This document shows positions 37,486-45,500 of a stretch of DNA of 64,000 nt, piece by piece; the stretch's first letter is position 1; every line of letters begins with the position of its first letter. The notes under the pieces are model-generated. The model had not been told where the DNA came from. It was given only the letters and a program-made list of their open reading frames with translations, and searched no databases. The stretch spans positions 558,001 through 622,000 of the forward strand of contig NZ_JAEPWN010000001.1 of NCBI RefSeq assembly GCF_016654005.1, written 5' to 3'. Source of the DNA: Brevundimonas nasdae. GTDB taxonomy: Bacteria; Pseudomonadota; Alphaproteobacteria; Caulobacterales; Caulobacteraceae. The translations under genes and the position numbers were made by a program.

Positions 37486-37487
37486 GA

Positions 37488-38336
37488 TCAACCTGGAATG
37501 AAAATCGGCACGACGGTGGTGCGGGTCGTGACGCCCATGGTGATGCGCTGCACCTGGGCGGGCGTGGGCTTGAGGACCCGGAAGCGGATGGTGTTGTCTT
37601 CACTCACGTCGAGAATCTCGATCTCGGCGCCCATCAGATTGATGAGAGCGGTTTTGCCAGGCTCGAACTGCGCGCTCTGGCTCCAGCCGCCGATGGAGGT
37701 CGGCACGGAATTGATGTCCTGTCGAAAGCCGCCCTTCAGGGTGACGGCCGTGACAGCGGGCAGCGAGGCGTCGCGTGTCCGGGGACGCTGAACCGCGGCT
37801 GTGATGACATAATCCACCGCCGGGCCATCTTCTGGCGCTAGGATCGTGTAGGGGGCCGGTTGGGGCAGCGGCTGTTTGCGGCCCAACTGGAAGACAAACA
37901 ACGGGACGCCCAGGAACGGTGCGCCGGAGTGCATGGCGGTTTCGAATTGACCGTCATTGTCGGCATCTTCGTAGCAGACGAACTCATCGCCCGCCCACCA
38001 TGCCGCCGTCGTTTCAGCGACGGCGCAATAGGCCCAGCCCGTCGCCGAATAGACGCCGAACATCGACGATCCTGCCGCAAAGGTCTTGGTCTTGCGGAAA
38101 CCGGCGAGGGAGGGGGTGTCCGCATCCAGCCGGGCCGCGCGGATCGAGGTGGCATGTTGCACGATCAAGGCCTGCCCACGAGGCGCAGTCGCTTCGACGC
38201 CGATCCCCGGACCGGCTGTAATCGCGTCATGGATTATGAAGGGGGTGGATTCACGCCGCTGAGTCTGGGCGGACGCCGCGTTCGGCAAGACGAAGAGCAC
38301 CGCGATTGCAGCGCTCAGAATTCGCAAAGATGACAT
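37488..38336 (-). CDS. exported protein with DxDxDG loop, paralog 2 (unknown function)
   Basis: The product has 282 residues from ATG 38336, with signal peptide RILSAAIAVLFVLPNAASA. Cys104 and Cys121 frame the motif CYEDADNDGQF (residues 121-131), whose aspartates match DxDxDG. The same layout (Cys, about 17 residues, CY-D-x-DNDG) is seen in the downstream paralog. The stop and the downstream start nearly touch, so the pair is an operon. It lies beside ychF, with a terminator-like hairpin between. Confidence 0.7.
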   Translation of the reverse strand: MSSLRILSAAIAVLFVLPNAASAQTQRRESTPFIIHDAITAGPGIGVEATAPRGQALIVQHATSIRAARLDADTPSLAGFRKTKTFAAGSSMFGVYSATGWAYCAVAETTAAWWAGDEFVCYEDADNDGQFETAMHSGAPFLGVPLFVFQLGRKQPLPQPAPYTILAPEDGPAVDYVITAAVQRPRTRDASLPAVTAVTLKGGFRQDINSVPTSIGGWSQSAQFEPGKTALINLMGAEIEILDVSEDNTIRFRVLKPTPAQVQRITMGVTTRTTVVPIFIPG

Positions 38337-38412
38337 GCCCGATTTCACCCCCGTGCAGATCGCACGATGCACGCTTGTCGCCTATTGCGTGCAGGGTCAA
38401 GTGGGAGCTTGA

Positions 38413-38438
38413 GGCGTCGTCCCTTCCCGGACGACGCC
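38413..38438 (-). terminator. terminator-like hairpin after ychF
   Basis: GGCGTCGTCC (38413-38422) pairs perfectly with GGACGACGCC (38429-38438) around 6 bases, 9 bp downstream of the ychF stop. No T tract follows, so it may work with Rho or as an mRNA stabiliser. Confidence 0.5.
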
Positions 38439-38447
38439 TTGAGAAGG

Positions 38448-39542
38448 TCAGCTGAACAGGAAGTTCATCACGTCGCCGTCCTTGACGACATAGGACTTGC
38501 CCTCGGCGCGCAGCTTGCCGGCTTCACGCGCCTTGGCTTCGCCGCGCAGGGCGACAAAGTCCTCGTAGGCGATGGTTTCGGCGCGGATGAAGCCCTTTTC
38601 GAAGTCGGTGTGGATCACACCTGCGGCCTGGGGGCCGGTGGCGCCGACGGGGATGGTCCAGGCGCGGGCTTCTTTCGGACCGACGGTGAAATAGGTCTGC
38701 AGACCCAGCAGCTTGTAGGCCTCGCGGATCAGGCGGTTCAGGCCGGGCTCTTCGAGGCCGAGAGTCTCCAGGAACTCTTTCTGCTCCTCGTCATCCAGCA
38801 CGGCGATCTCGGATTCGATCTGGGCCGAGATGACGACCGAGTTGGCGTTGTCCTGGGCGGCGCGGGCGGCGACCTTGTCGGACAGCTCATTGCCCTTGTC
38901 GGCGTTGCCTTCCTCGACGTTGGAGACATAGAGGGCGGGCAGGGCCGTCAGCAGCTGCAGCATGTCCCAGGCCTTCTTGTCCTCCTTGGACACCTCGGCG
39001 GTGCGGGCGGGCTTGCCCGCGTGCAGTTGGGCCAGAGCCAGATCGACCAGCTTCAGCGTCAGGCCGGAATCTTTGTCGCCGGTCTTGGCGCGCTTCTCCA
39101 GCTGCGGGCGGCGGCGCTCCAGGCTTTCCATGTCGGCCAGCATCAGCTCCGTCTCGATGATCTCCAGATCAGCGATGGGGTCGATGCGGTTTTCGACGTG
39201 GGTGATGTCGTCGTCGACGAAGCAGCGGGCCACGAAGGCCACGGCGTCGCAGTCGCGGATGTTGGCCAGGAACTGGTTGCCCAGACCCTCGCCCTTGGAC
39301 GCGCCGCGCACCAGGCCGGCGACATCGACGAAGGTGATGCGGGCGGGAATGATTTCCTTGGACCCTGCAATCTCGGCCAGGGCGTTCAGACGCGCCTCCG
39401 GCACGGCCACGTCGCCGGTATTCGGCTCGATGGTGCAGAACGGATAGTTGGCGGCCTGGGCCGCCGCCGTCTTGGTCAGGGCGTTGAACAGGGTGGACTT
39501 GCCGACATTGGGCAGGCCGACGATCGCGACTTTAAGGGCCAT
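38448..39542 (-). CDS. ychF: redox-regulated ATPase YchF (Obg-like)
   Basis: The 364-residue protein starts MALKVAIVGLPNVGKSTLFNALT, the G1 motif. The family ATP-binding hallmark NYPFCTIEPNTGDV, VDVAGLVRGASKGEGLGNQFL and the C-terminal TGS domain (GVIHTDFEKGFIRAETIAYEDF) are present. It binds ATP in preference to GTP and associates with ribosomes. Next to pth and rplY in alphaproteobacteria, although here the copper operon intervenes. Confidence 0.96.
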   Translation of the reverse strand: MALKVAIVGLPNVGKSTLFNALTKTAAAQAANYPFCTIEPNTGDVAVPEARLNALAEIAGSKEIIPARITFVDVAGLVRGASKGEGLGNQFLANIRDCDAVAFVARCFVDDDITHVENRIDPIADLEIIETELMLADMESLERRRPQLEKRAKTGDKDSGLTLKLVDLALAQLHAGKPARTAEVSKEDKKAWDMLQLLTALPALYVSNVEEGNADKGNELSDKVAARAAQDNANSVVISAQIESEIAVLDDEEQKEFLETLGLEEPGLNRLIREAYKLLGLQTYFTVGPKEARAWTIPVGATGPQAAGVIHTDFEKGFIRAETIAYEDFVALRGEAKAREAGKLRAEGKSYVVKDGDVMNFLFS

Positions 39543-39557
39543 GGGTATCCTCTTGAG

Positions 39558-39601
39558 GCGCGAGCCTTTACCCGGTTCGAACCGGTTTGTCAGGCTCGCG
39601 C
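39558..39601. repeat. nested palindrome in the ychF leader
   Basis: GCGCGAGCCT (39558-39567) pairs with AGGCTCGCGC (39592-39601), and inside is a 14-bp perfect palindrome CCGGTTCGAACCGG (39572-39585). Lies between the PCuAC stop (39613) and the ychF ATG (39542), ending 15 bases before it. Too symmetric to be a tRNA fragment. Confidence 0.75.
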
Positions 39602-39612
39602 TTCAATACGGC

Positions 39613-40104
39613 TTAATGAGCGCCGTGTCCGTCGTTGATGGAGGGGCGCTGACCCACGGTCGCCTCGACCGTCACGGCGGGGGCGGCGGCGAACTCCAGC
39701 GTCAGGGGAACCGTCTCGCCGGCGACCAGAGGCGCCGTCAGGCCGATCAGCATCAGGTGGGCGCCGCCGGGCGCCAGCATGACCGCCTGACCCTGTTTCA
39801 GATCCATGCCGGTCATGATCTGGTTCATCTTCATGACGCCGTTTTCGGTCTTCATCTCGTGGACCTGAAGTTCGCTGGCGCGCGGGGTCTTGCCGCCCAT
39901 CAGCTTGTCATTGGCTTCCGAAATCAGGGTGACGTAGCAGGCGCCCGCCTGCGCGCCGTTCGGCGAGGGGCGGCACCAGGCGTTCGAGACGGTGACCTCT
40001 GCGACGGGCTTGGCCTCGTCGGCGGTCGAGCGGGCGGGCTCCTGGCTGCAGGCGCTGATCAGCAGCAGGGCGGGCAGGGCGCTGAGGATTGCGATGCGTT
40101 TCAT
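39613..40104 (-). CDS. periplasmic copper chaperone PCu(A)C
   Basis: The 163-residue protein starts MKRIAILSALPALLLISAC with a lipobox at Cys19. The copper-binding pattern H-M...M-x-M is visible: HEMKTENGVMKM, then GGAHLML, i.e. H(M)X10MX21HXM. It carries Cu(I) in the periplasm to cytochrome oxidase assembly or other targets. It is the last of the operon with the TonB receptor, PepSY and DUF2946 genes, all on the minus strand. Confidence 0.9.
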   Translation of the reverse strand: MKRIAILSALPALLLISACSQEPARSTADEAKPVAEVTVSNAWCRPSPNGAQAGACYVTLISEANDKLMGGKTPRASELQVHEMKTENGVMKMNQIMTGMDLKQGQAVMLAPGGAHLMLIGLTAPLVAGETVPLTLEFAAAPAVTVEATVGQRPSINDGHGAH

Positions 40105-40118
40105 GTCGGAAGGTCCTT

Positions 40119-41468
40119 TCAGAAAGTCGCGGGCCGGGCCGCAGCAGCCAGCCTGCGCACGATCCAGTCGAGCAGCAGGGCGGCCAGGAGGCTCAGTCCC
40201 GTCAGGGGATAGAGGATGGAAAGGGGAATGACGATCCCCAGAACGGCGGTGCGGACGCGGGCGCCAAGCGGAGCGGTCGGCGCGCCCAGTCGTGCGGGCT
40301 TCAGTCCGGGCGGACGGCGTTTCCACCACATGACCAGACCGCTGATCGCCAGCACCCAGACGCCGATGCAGCCCGCCAGCATGCTGATGCGGTTCACCTG
40401 GCCATACTGCATCCCCTGATGGACGGCGATGCCCCATTCAAAGGCCTTGGCACCGAGGCCGAACTGGCTCCAGCGGACGTCGGCCAGGACGGCGCCGGTC
40501 TGGCCGTCCACATACAGACTGCGGGCGTCCTCGGCCTTTCGCGTCTGACGCGCCACGGTCCAGGCCAGATCGGGCGTGGAGGGAATGTTGACGACATAGG
40601 GACGCGCCAGTTTCTGCGACTCGGCCGTCGCCATGACGCGCGCCAGACTGGGATCATGGGCGGCATGGCCGTGCAGGACGGCGTTCTGCAGGGTCCAGCC
40701 GACGCCGACGGGCGCCTCGTTGTGCTTGGCGTGGCTCCACGGATTGGCGGCGGCGGGGGCAGGCGGGCGGCCCAGACCTGTCTCGCGCACCACACCCATG
40801 AAGCGGTCGCCCCAGACGGCGGACCAGGGCATTCCCGTCACCGCCAGAAACAACACCACCCCGCCTACATAGAAGCCGGTCAGGGCGTGCAGGTCGCGCC
40901 AGAACGGGCGGCGCTGCACATCAACGGTCGTGGGCTTCAGCACCGCGACCGCCAGCCCGCGCGGCCACCACAGATAGATCCCCGTGGCGAACAGGATGAT
41001 GGTCCAGCCCGCGACGATCTCGACCAGGATGTTCATGGCCCGTCCGAACAGGTTGAGGGAATGCAGGCCCTTGATCGTCTCCATCACCCCGCCATAGGCG
41101 GTGACGCCGGTGACACGGGCCGTATGGGGATCGACGAAGACGGTTTTCTGCGAGCCGTCAGGACGATCGACGCGGACGCGAACCGCCTGATCCCCGCGAA
41201 GGGGGACCAGGACATTGGCTGCACGGCCTTCACCCGCCCCGGCCGCCGCCGTCAGCCAGGCGTCGGGCGGGGCCTGACCGGGACCATCCGCGACCTGGAT
41301 CAATGGGCGATAGACGGCCTGATCGATCTCGTCCTTGAACAGATAAAGACCCCCGGTCAGGGCCAGCAGCATCAGGAAGGGCATGACCAGCACGCCCGCG
41401 TAGAAGTGCCAGCGCCAGACTGCGCGATAGGCCCCGGACAGCGGAGCGGGAGAAGACTGCGTCACCAT
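40119..41468 (-). CDS. PepSY-associated membrane protein
   Basis: The product has 449 residues with hydrophobic helices near the N-terminus (WRWHFYAGVLVMPFLMLLALTGGLYLF) and in three further blocks. The family (PepSY_TM) often accompanies siderophore or copper TonB receptors and may reduce or move the metal. The start ATG overlaps the receptor stop in TGATG, so translation is coupled. It precedes PCuAC. Confidence 0.85.
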   Translation of the reverse strand: MVTQSSPAPLSGAYRAVWRWHFYAGVLVMPFLMLLALTGGLYLFKDEIDQAVYRPLIQVADGPGQAPPDAWLTAAAGAGEGRAANVLVPLRGDQAVRVRVDRPDGSQKTVFVDPHTARVTGVTAYGGVMETIKGLHSLNLFGRAMNILVEIVAGWTIILFATGIYLWWPRGLAVAVLKPTTVDVQRRPFWRDLHALTGFYVGGVVLFLAVTGMPWSAVWGDRFMGVVRETGLGRPPAPAAANPWSHAKHNEAPVGVGWTLQNAVLHGHAAHDPSLARVMATAESQKLARPYVVNIPSTPDLAWTVARQTRKAEDARSLYVDGQTGAVLADVRWSQFGLGAKAFEWGIAVHQGMQYGQVNRISMLAGCIGVWVLAISGLVMWWKRRPPGLKPARLGAPTAPLGARVRTAVLGIVIPLSILYPLTGLSLLAALLLDWIVRRLAAAARPATF

Positions 41469-43531
41469 CAGTAGGCCATTCTCAGGCCGACGAAGAGGGC
41501 GCGCCCCTCGCCGGGGTAGAAGACGGCGGTGGAGGCGAGGCGGGCGTCGGTGATGGCCGAGAACTCGCCCACATAGTGTTTGTCGGTCAGGTTGCGCGCA
41601 TCGGCGAATACCGTCAGGCCCCGGGCGACCTCCCATCCGGCATTCAGCCCGAAGACGGCGTAGTCAGGCGATTTCAGTGTGTTGGCGTAGTCGACGTAAG
41701 GCGCGCTGATGCGCCATTCGACGGACGGGGTCAGGAAGGCGCCCGACGGATGCCGCCACGTCAGTTCGGCCCGATAGGCGTGCTCAGGCACGACCGGCAG
41801 GCGGTTGTCGCCCCAACGCGCGTCGCCGTCGAAACGGAAATCGCTCCAGGCGTAGGTCTGGCGCAGCAGCAGGCCGCCGTCCGCCAGTTCGAACGGCAGG
41901 CGCCAGTCCAACCCCGCCTCTATTCCTTGATGAATGGTCTGGTCGGCGTTGAAGGTGGCGGCGGGGATGTCAGGGCCGGTGATGAAGTTCAGCATCTCGC
42001 CCTTGATGGCGCTGCGATAGGCGGCGATGTCCCAGGCCAGGGGACCGCGCCGCCCGCGTGCGCCGATTTCGCCGGTCCAGGCGTCCTGAACCTTCACGGG
42101 GGTGAAGCCGGTCAGCGGGGCCTGCACCAGCGCCCCATAGGTCGGCGGTTCGACCGAGCGGGTGACATTGGCATAGACCTGCGCGCCATCATCCGCCTGC
42201 CACAACAGGCTCAGACGTGGCGAGAACCAGTCATAGGTGCGGTCCGCGTCATTGGCGCCGTTCAGACGATCCTGATAGTCGCGCGTCGCCCGGCCATAGG
42301 AACCGCCCGCCACCACGGCCAGATGGTCCTGCACCCACAGCCGTCCCTCAGTGAAAACGTCCAGCGCCGTGGCCTGCTGACGGCCGTTGGCGGTCAGGTC
42401 GCCGCGATAGCCGCGCACATTGACATAGCGCAGGGCGTCCAGATCCCCGTCGCGATAGCTGAAGCCATAGAAGGCGTCGGCCTTGAGACCCCATGCCGAA
42501 CCATTCCAGTCGATGCGGCCAAAGGCGCCGCGTGTCTGGCTCTCCTGATCCACGACCTGGAAGATCGGGTGATACAGCGACTTCTCCCAGCCCCAGATCG
42601 CGCCTTCGAACAGGGTGGACTCGTTGAAGCGCCAGCGGGTCTGCAGCGTGATGCGCTTCAGCGTCTGGTCTCGGGCGTTGTCATTGGTGATGCTGCTGGC
42701 CGAGGTCAGGCGCGGGTTTTCCAGTGCGTCCTTCAGGGACAGGGCGCTGGGGACCGACTGCTGGATGTCGGCGGCCTGGACGATCAGCCGCACTTCACGG
42801 TCTTCGCCGAACGACCGGCCCAGGTTCAGGGTCAGGCGGCCCTGGCTCTGGTCGCTCTGCTGGCGATAGCCGTCGCTTTTCAGGCCGGTGACGGCGACGA
42901 AGGCGTCCCAGTCGCCGTATTGGCGCGCCAGTTCGACATGGCCCCGGATGGCGCCGAACGAACCGCCCTCCAGCTGATAAAGATTTTCGAAGGCGGCGGT
43001 GCGGCCGTTCGTGGTGGCCAGGTTGATCGCCCCGCCCAACTGGGCGCCGCCGAAGCGCAGGGTGTTGGCGCCCTTATAGACCTCGATGTAGCGGGCGCTG
43101 AGCGCATCTATGCCCTGGAAGTCGGAGAAACCGTCCGCATCGGCGAAGGGCACGCCGTCCTGCGCGAACAGCACACCGCGCTGGTGAAAGCTCTGGGCGA
43201 TGCCCGAACCGCGGATCGAGAGGCGGCTTTCCTCGCCGAACCGCTTCTGGGCCAGAACGCCCGGCACGTTGCGCAGGGTGTCGGAAAAGCCCTGGGCGAA
43301 GCGGTTCTCATAGCTTTCGGATGAGACGACGGCGACAGCGCCGGGGGTGCGGCTGAGCAGGGCGCGGGCGTCGGCGACGACGGCGGGGTCTTCGGGGTTG
43401 CGCCGTCCGGTGACGATCACGCTGTCCAGAACGACAGGGTCAGCTTCCGCAGGGGCGGCATAGGCGAAGGCGGGGCTGGCGACAGCGGCCAGCAGCAGGG
43501 CGCACGGCGCCGCAGCAGTGTTGAGAGACAT
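41468..43531 (-). CDS. TonB-dependent receptor of a copper-type uptake locus
   Basis: The product has 687 residues. There is a signal peptide, a plug with YIEVYKGANTLRFGGAQLGGAINL and a barrel ending WEVARGLTVFADARNLTDKHY...LRMAY. The neighbours (DUF2946, PepSY, PCuAC) point to copper or a metal-chelate substrate, as in the known DUF2946-TonB-PepSY-PCuAC group. Ligand is inferred from context. The gene is preceded by the DUF2946 gene with an 81-bp gap. Confidence 0.85.
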   Translation of the reverse strand: MSLNTAAAPCALLLAAVASPAFAYAAPAEADPVVLDSVIVTGRRNPEDPAVVADARALLSRTPGAVAVVSSESYENRFAQGFSDTLRNVPGVLAQKRFGEESRLSIRGSGIAQSFHQRGVLFAQDGVPFADADGFSDFQGIDALSARYIEVYKGANTLRFGGAQLGGAINLATTNGRTAAFENLYQLEGGSFGAIRGHVELARQYGDWDAFVAVTGLKSDGYRQQSDQSQGRLTLNLGRSFGEDREVRLIVQAADIQQSVPSALSLKDALENPRLTSASSITNDNARDQTLKRITLQTRWRFNESTLFEGAIWGWEKSLYHPIFQVVDQESQTRGAFGRIDWNGSAWGLKADAFYGFSYRDGDLDALRYVNVRGYRGDLTANGRQQATALDVFTEGRLWVQDHLAVVAGGSYGRATRDYQDRLNGANDADRTYDWFSPRLSLLWQADDGAQVYANVTRSVEPPTYGALVQAPLTGFTPVKVQDAWTGEIGARGRRGPLAWDIAAYRSAIKGEMLNFITGPDIPAATFNADQTIHQGIEAGLDWRLPFELADGGLLLRQTYAWSDFRFDGDARWGDNRLPVVPEHAYRAELTWRHPSGAFLTPSVEWRISAPYVDYANTLKSPDYAVFGLNAGWEVARGLTVFADARNLTDKHYVGEFSAITDARLASTAVFYPGEGRALFVGLRMAY

Positions 43532-43612
43532 GAATAGGGTCCTGAAATCAGAAGAATCGGACGCAGCCGGTCAGGCCGAAGCCTTGCGGGCCGACTGCGG
43601 GATGGTCTGGTT

Positions 43613-43999
43613 TCAGGCGATGGGCGGGGCGGTTGACGGCGGACGCGGCGGGGCGCGCGCCGGAGGCGGCGGGCTGACGCTGACGGGCGTGTAGCGGATC
43701 GTCTCTATCTTGCGGATGATCCGCGCAGGCTCAGGGACTGGCGGGCAGGGCAGGGCCGAGGCCAGGGGCATGACGCAGGCGGCGCATTTGGCCCCTACGT
43801 GCTTGCTGGCCGGGCCGTCCACGCCGCCGCTCTGGATCGTCTGCGGCCCCTCGGCCGAACAGATGACGATGGCATGGCCGGGCTGGACCGCCGCCAGCGC
43901 CGCGAACGGCAACAGCGTGCCGAGCGCCAGCGCAAACACCGCCGCCAGGAAGGCGAGGGATTTGGCAAGCGACCAATTGTCGGCCTGGGAACGGGTCAC
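43613..43999 (-). CDS. DUF2946-like small membrane protein
   Basis: The 128-residue protein starts at GTG 43999 with AGAGG before it. A hydrophobic N-terminal helix (LAKSLAFLAAVFALALGTLLPFAALAA) is followed by a metal-binding-like CAACVMPLASALPC, then a Pro-rich tail. The family is found in metal-acquisition operons. A TTG at 44029 is an alternative start. It is the first gene of the copper operon. Confidence 0.75.
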   Translation of the reverse strand: MTRSQADNWSLAKSLAFLAAVFALALGTLLPFAALAAVQPGHAIVICSAEGPQTIQSGGVDGPASKHVGAKCAACVMPLASALPCPPVPEPARIIRKIETIRYTPVSVSPPPPARAPPRPPSTAPPIA

Positions 44000-44009
44000 G
44001 CCTTGGCCT

Positions 44010-44036
44010 CTAGGGCGTTTTGACGGCAACGCCTAG
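44010..44036 (-). promoter_or_regulatory. dyad upstream of the copper operon
   Basis: CTAGGGCGTT and AACGCCTAG form an imperfect inverted repeat with an 8-bp spacer, ending about 10 bases from the DUF2946 start and 15 bases from the pth stop. It may be an operator for metal control, or a weak terminator for pth. Confidence 0.4.
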
Positions 44037-44050
44037 TGGGGCGGATAGTC

Positions 44051-44659
44051 CTACAGTTCGCCGCGCGCGGCCTGGCGGGGGCTGAACTTGGGTGCGGGGG
44101 CCAGACGCATGACCTCGCCCTGATAGCGTTCGTCGTCGCCGGCGACGGCGAAGGGCAGGGCGTCGGCGCAGGCCTGGAGCAGGGCGTCCAGCCATGGCTG
44201 CTCCGCCTTGTGGAAGTCGCCCAGGACGTGCGGCATGACCAGTTCCTTTTCGCCCGGATGGCCGATGCCCATGCGCCCGCGACGGAAGTCGGCGCCCAGG
44301 TGGCTGATCAGCGAACGGATGCCGTTCTGGCCCGCCGCCCCGCCGCCGGTCTTCATGCGGAAACGGCCCGGCGCCAGATCGATCTCGTCATGGAAGATGA
44401 TGATTTCGCTGGGCTTGATCTTGTAGAAGCGCGCCGCCTCGCCGACGGCGCGACCGCTTTCGTTCATATAGGTCTGGGGCTTCATCAGCAGGACCTTGGT
44501 CCCGTCGACCTCGCCCTCGGAGATGATCGACTGGAACTTGGCGCGCTGGGGGCCGAAGCGCCAGCGGCGCGCGATCTCGTCTGCGGCCATGAAGCCGATG
44601 TTGTGACGGTTCTTTTCGTATTTTCCGCCCGGATTGCCGAGCCCCGCGATGATGATCAT
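44051..44659 (-). CDS. pth: peptidyl-tRNA hydrolase
   Basis: The 202-residue protein has IIIAGLGNPGGKYEKNRHNIGFMA (catalytic His in NRHNIGF), LMKPQTYMNESG and IIIFHDEIDLAPG, all classic. It releases tRNA from prematurely ended peptidyl-tRNA. The C-terminus has an extra Arg-rich tail. It lies downstream of rplY on the same strand after a strong terminator, so it has its own promoter. Confidence 0.96.
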   Translation of the reverse strand: MIIIAGLGNPGGKYEKNRHNIGFMAADEIARRWRFGPQRAKFQSIISEGEVDGTKVLLMKPQTYMNESGRAVGEAARFYKIKPSEIIIFHDEIDLAPGRFRMKTGGGAAGQNGIRSLISHLGADFRRGRMGIGHPGEKELVMPHVLGDFHKAEQPWLDALLQACADALPFAVAGDDERYQGEVMRLAPAPKFSPRQAARGEL

Positions 44660-44685
44660 GGCGTCCTCATGCCGGTTGCGGCGAG

Positions 44686-44720
44686 CAAAGAAAAGCCCCG
44701 CCAGGCGAACCGGGCGGGGC
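44686..44720 (-). terminator. terminator downstream of rplY
   Basis: GCCCCGCC (44713-44720 complement) pairs with GGCGGGGC (44695-44702 complement), with loop CGGTTCGCCT on the minus strand, followed by TTTTCTTTG. It ends the rplY transcript ahead of pth. Confidence 0.85.
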
Positions 44721-44745
44721 CAAATCCTGTCGATGACGCGAAGGC

Positions 44746-45363
44746 TTAGCCTTCAGCCTCAGCGGCGGCGGCTGCTTCATCAGCGGCTTCCGATTGGGCG
44801 GCCGACGAGACCTTGATCGTGGCGATCACGAAATCGCGGTCGGTGATCGTAGCCGAAGCGCCCTTGGGCAGCTTGATGTCCGACATGCGGATGGTGTCGC
44901 CGATTTGCGAAGCGGTCAGGTCGACAACCAGTTCTTCCGGGATCTTGTCGGCGCGAACGGCGATTTCAACTTCGTGGCGAACGACTTCAAGCGAACCGCC
45001 CTGACGCGAGAACGGCGCTTCGTCAGCGTTCTTGAAGTGAACCGGAACCGAGATCTTGATCTCGCCCTTGGCGTCGACGCGCATCAGGTCGAAGTGGACG
45101 GGACGGTCCGACACGGGGTCGAACTGGATGTCCTTGGCGATGACCGGCTGGGTCTCTTCGCCGTACTTCAGCGTGACCAGGTGGCCCAGCAGCTTGCCGG
45201 TGTAGAGCGACTTCTTGAAGTCCTTCTCGTTCACCGAAATAGCGACGGGGGCTTGCTCGCCGCCGTACAGGATGCCCGGCACGGCGCCTGCACGACGAAC
45301 GGCGCGCGCGCCGCCGGTGCCGGTGCCTTGACGAACGTCAACGTTCAGAATGATCTCGGCCAT
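44746..45363 (-). CDS. rplY: 50S ribosomal protein L25/general stress protein Ctc
   Basis: This 205-residue protein has the L25 N-terminal 5S-rRNA-binding domain (NVDVRQGTGTGGARAVRRAGAVPGILYGG) and the longer TL5/Ctc beta-domain (HFDLMRVDAKGEIKISVPVHF). The tail is acidic and Ala-rich. It binds 5S rRNA in the large subunit. The start is ATG at 45363. Confidence 0.96.
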   Translation of the reverse strand: MAEIILNVDVRQGTGTGGARAVRRAGAVPGILYGGEQAPVAISVNEKDFKKSLYTGKLLGHLVTLKYGEETQPVIAKDIQFDPVSDRPVHFDLMRVDAKGEIKISVPVHFKNADEAPFSRQGGSLEVVRHEVEIAVRADKIPEELVVDLTASQIGDTIRMSDIKLPKGASATITDRDFVIATIKVSSAAQSEAADEAAAAAEAEG

Positions 45364-45500
45364 CTGGCTGCCTCAACAAACAACGGAAACGCCGCGCTGA
45401 CGAAAGGGCCCGCGCGGCGGGGGTCATGAACCCTCGAATTCAAGAGCGCGGGCTATTACACGCATCAGGCACGGGGCGCAACCGCATTAAGGCTCGACTT

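Noticed and set aside
39567..39592. GGTTCGAACC resembling a tRNA T-arm
   Set aside because: It is the centre of a perfect palindrome and no anticodon or acceptor stem can be found around it.
40089..43324. Long plus-strand frames opposite the copper operon
   Set aside because: They are complements of well-supported TonB receptor and PepSY genes and contain no recognisable motif.
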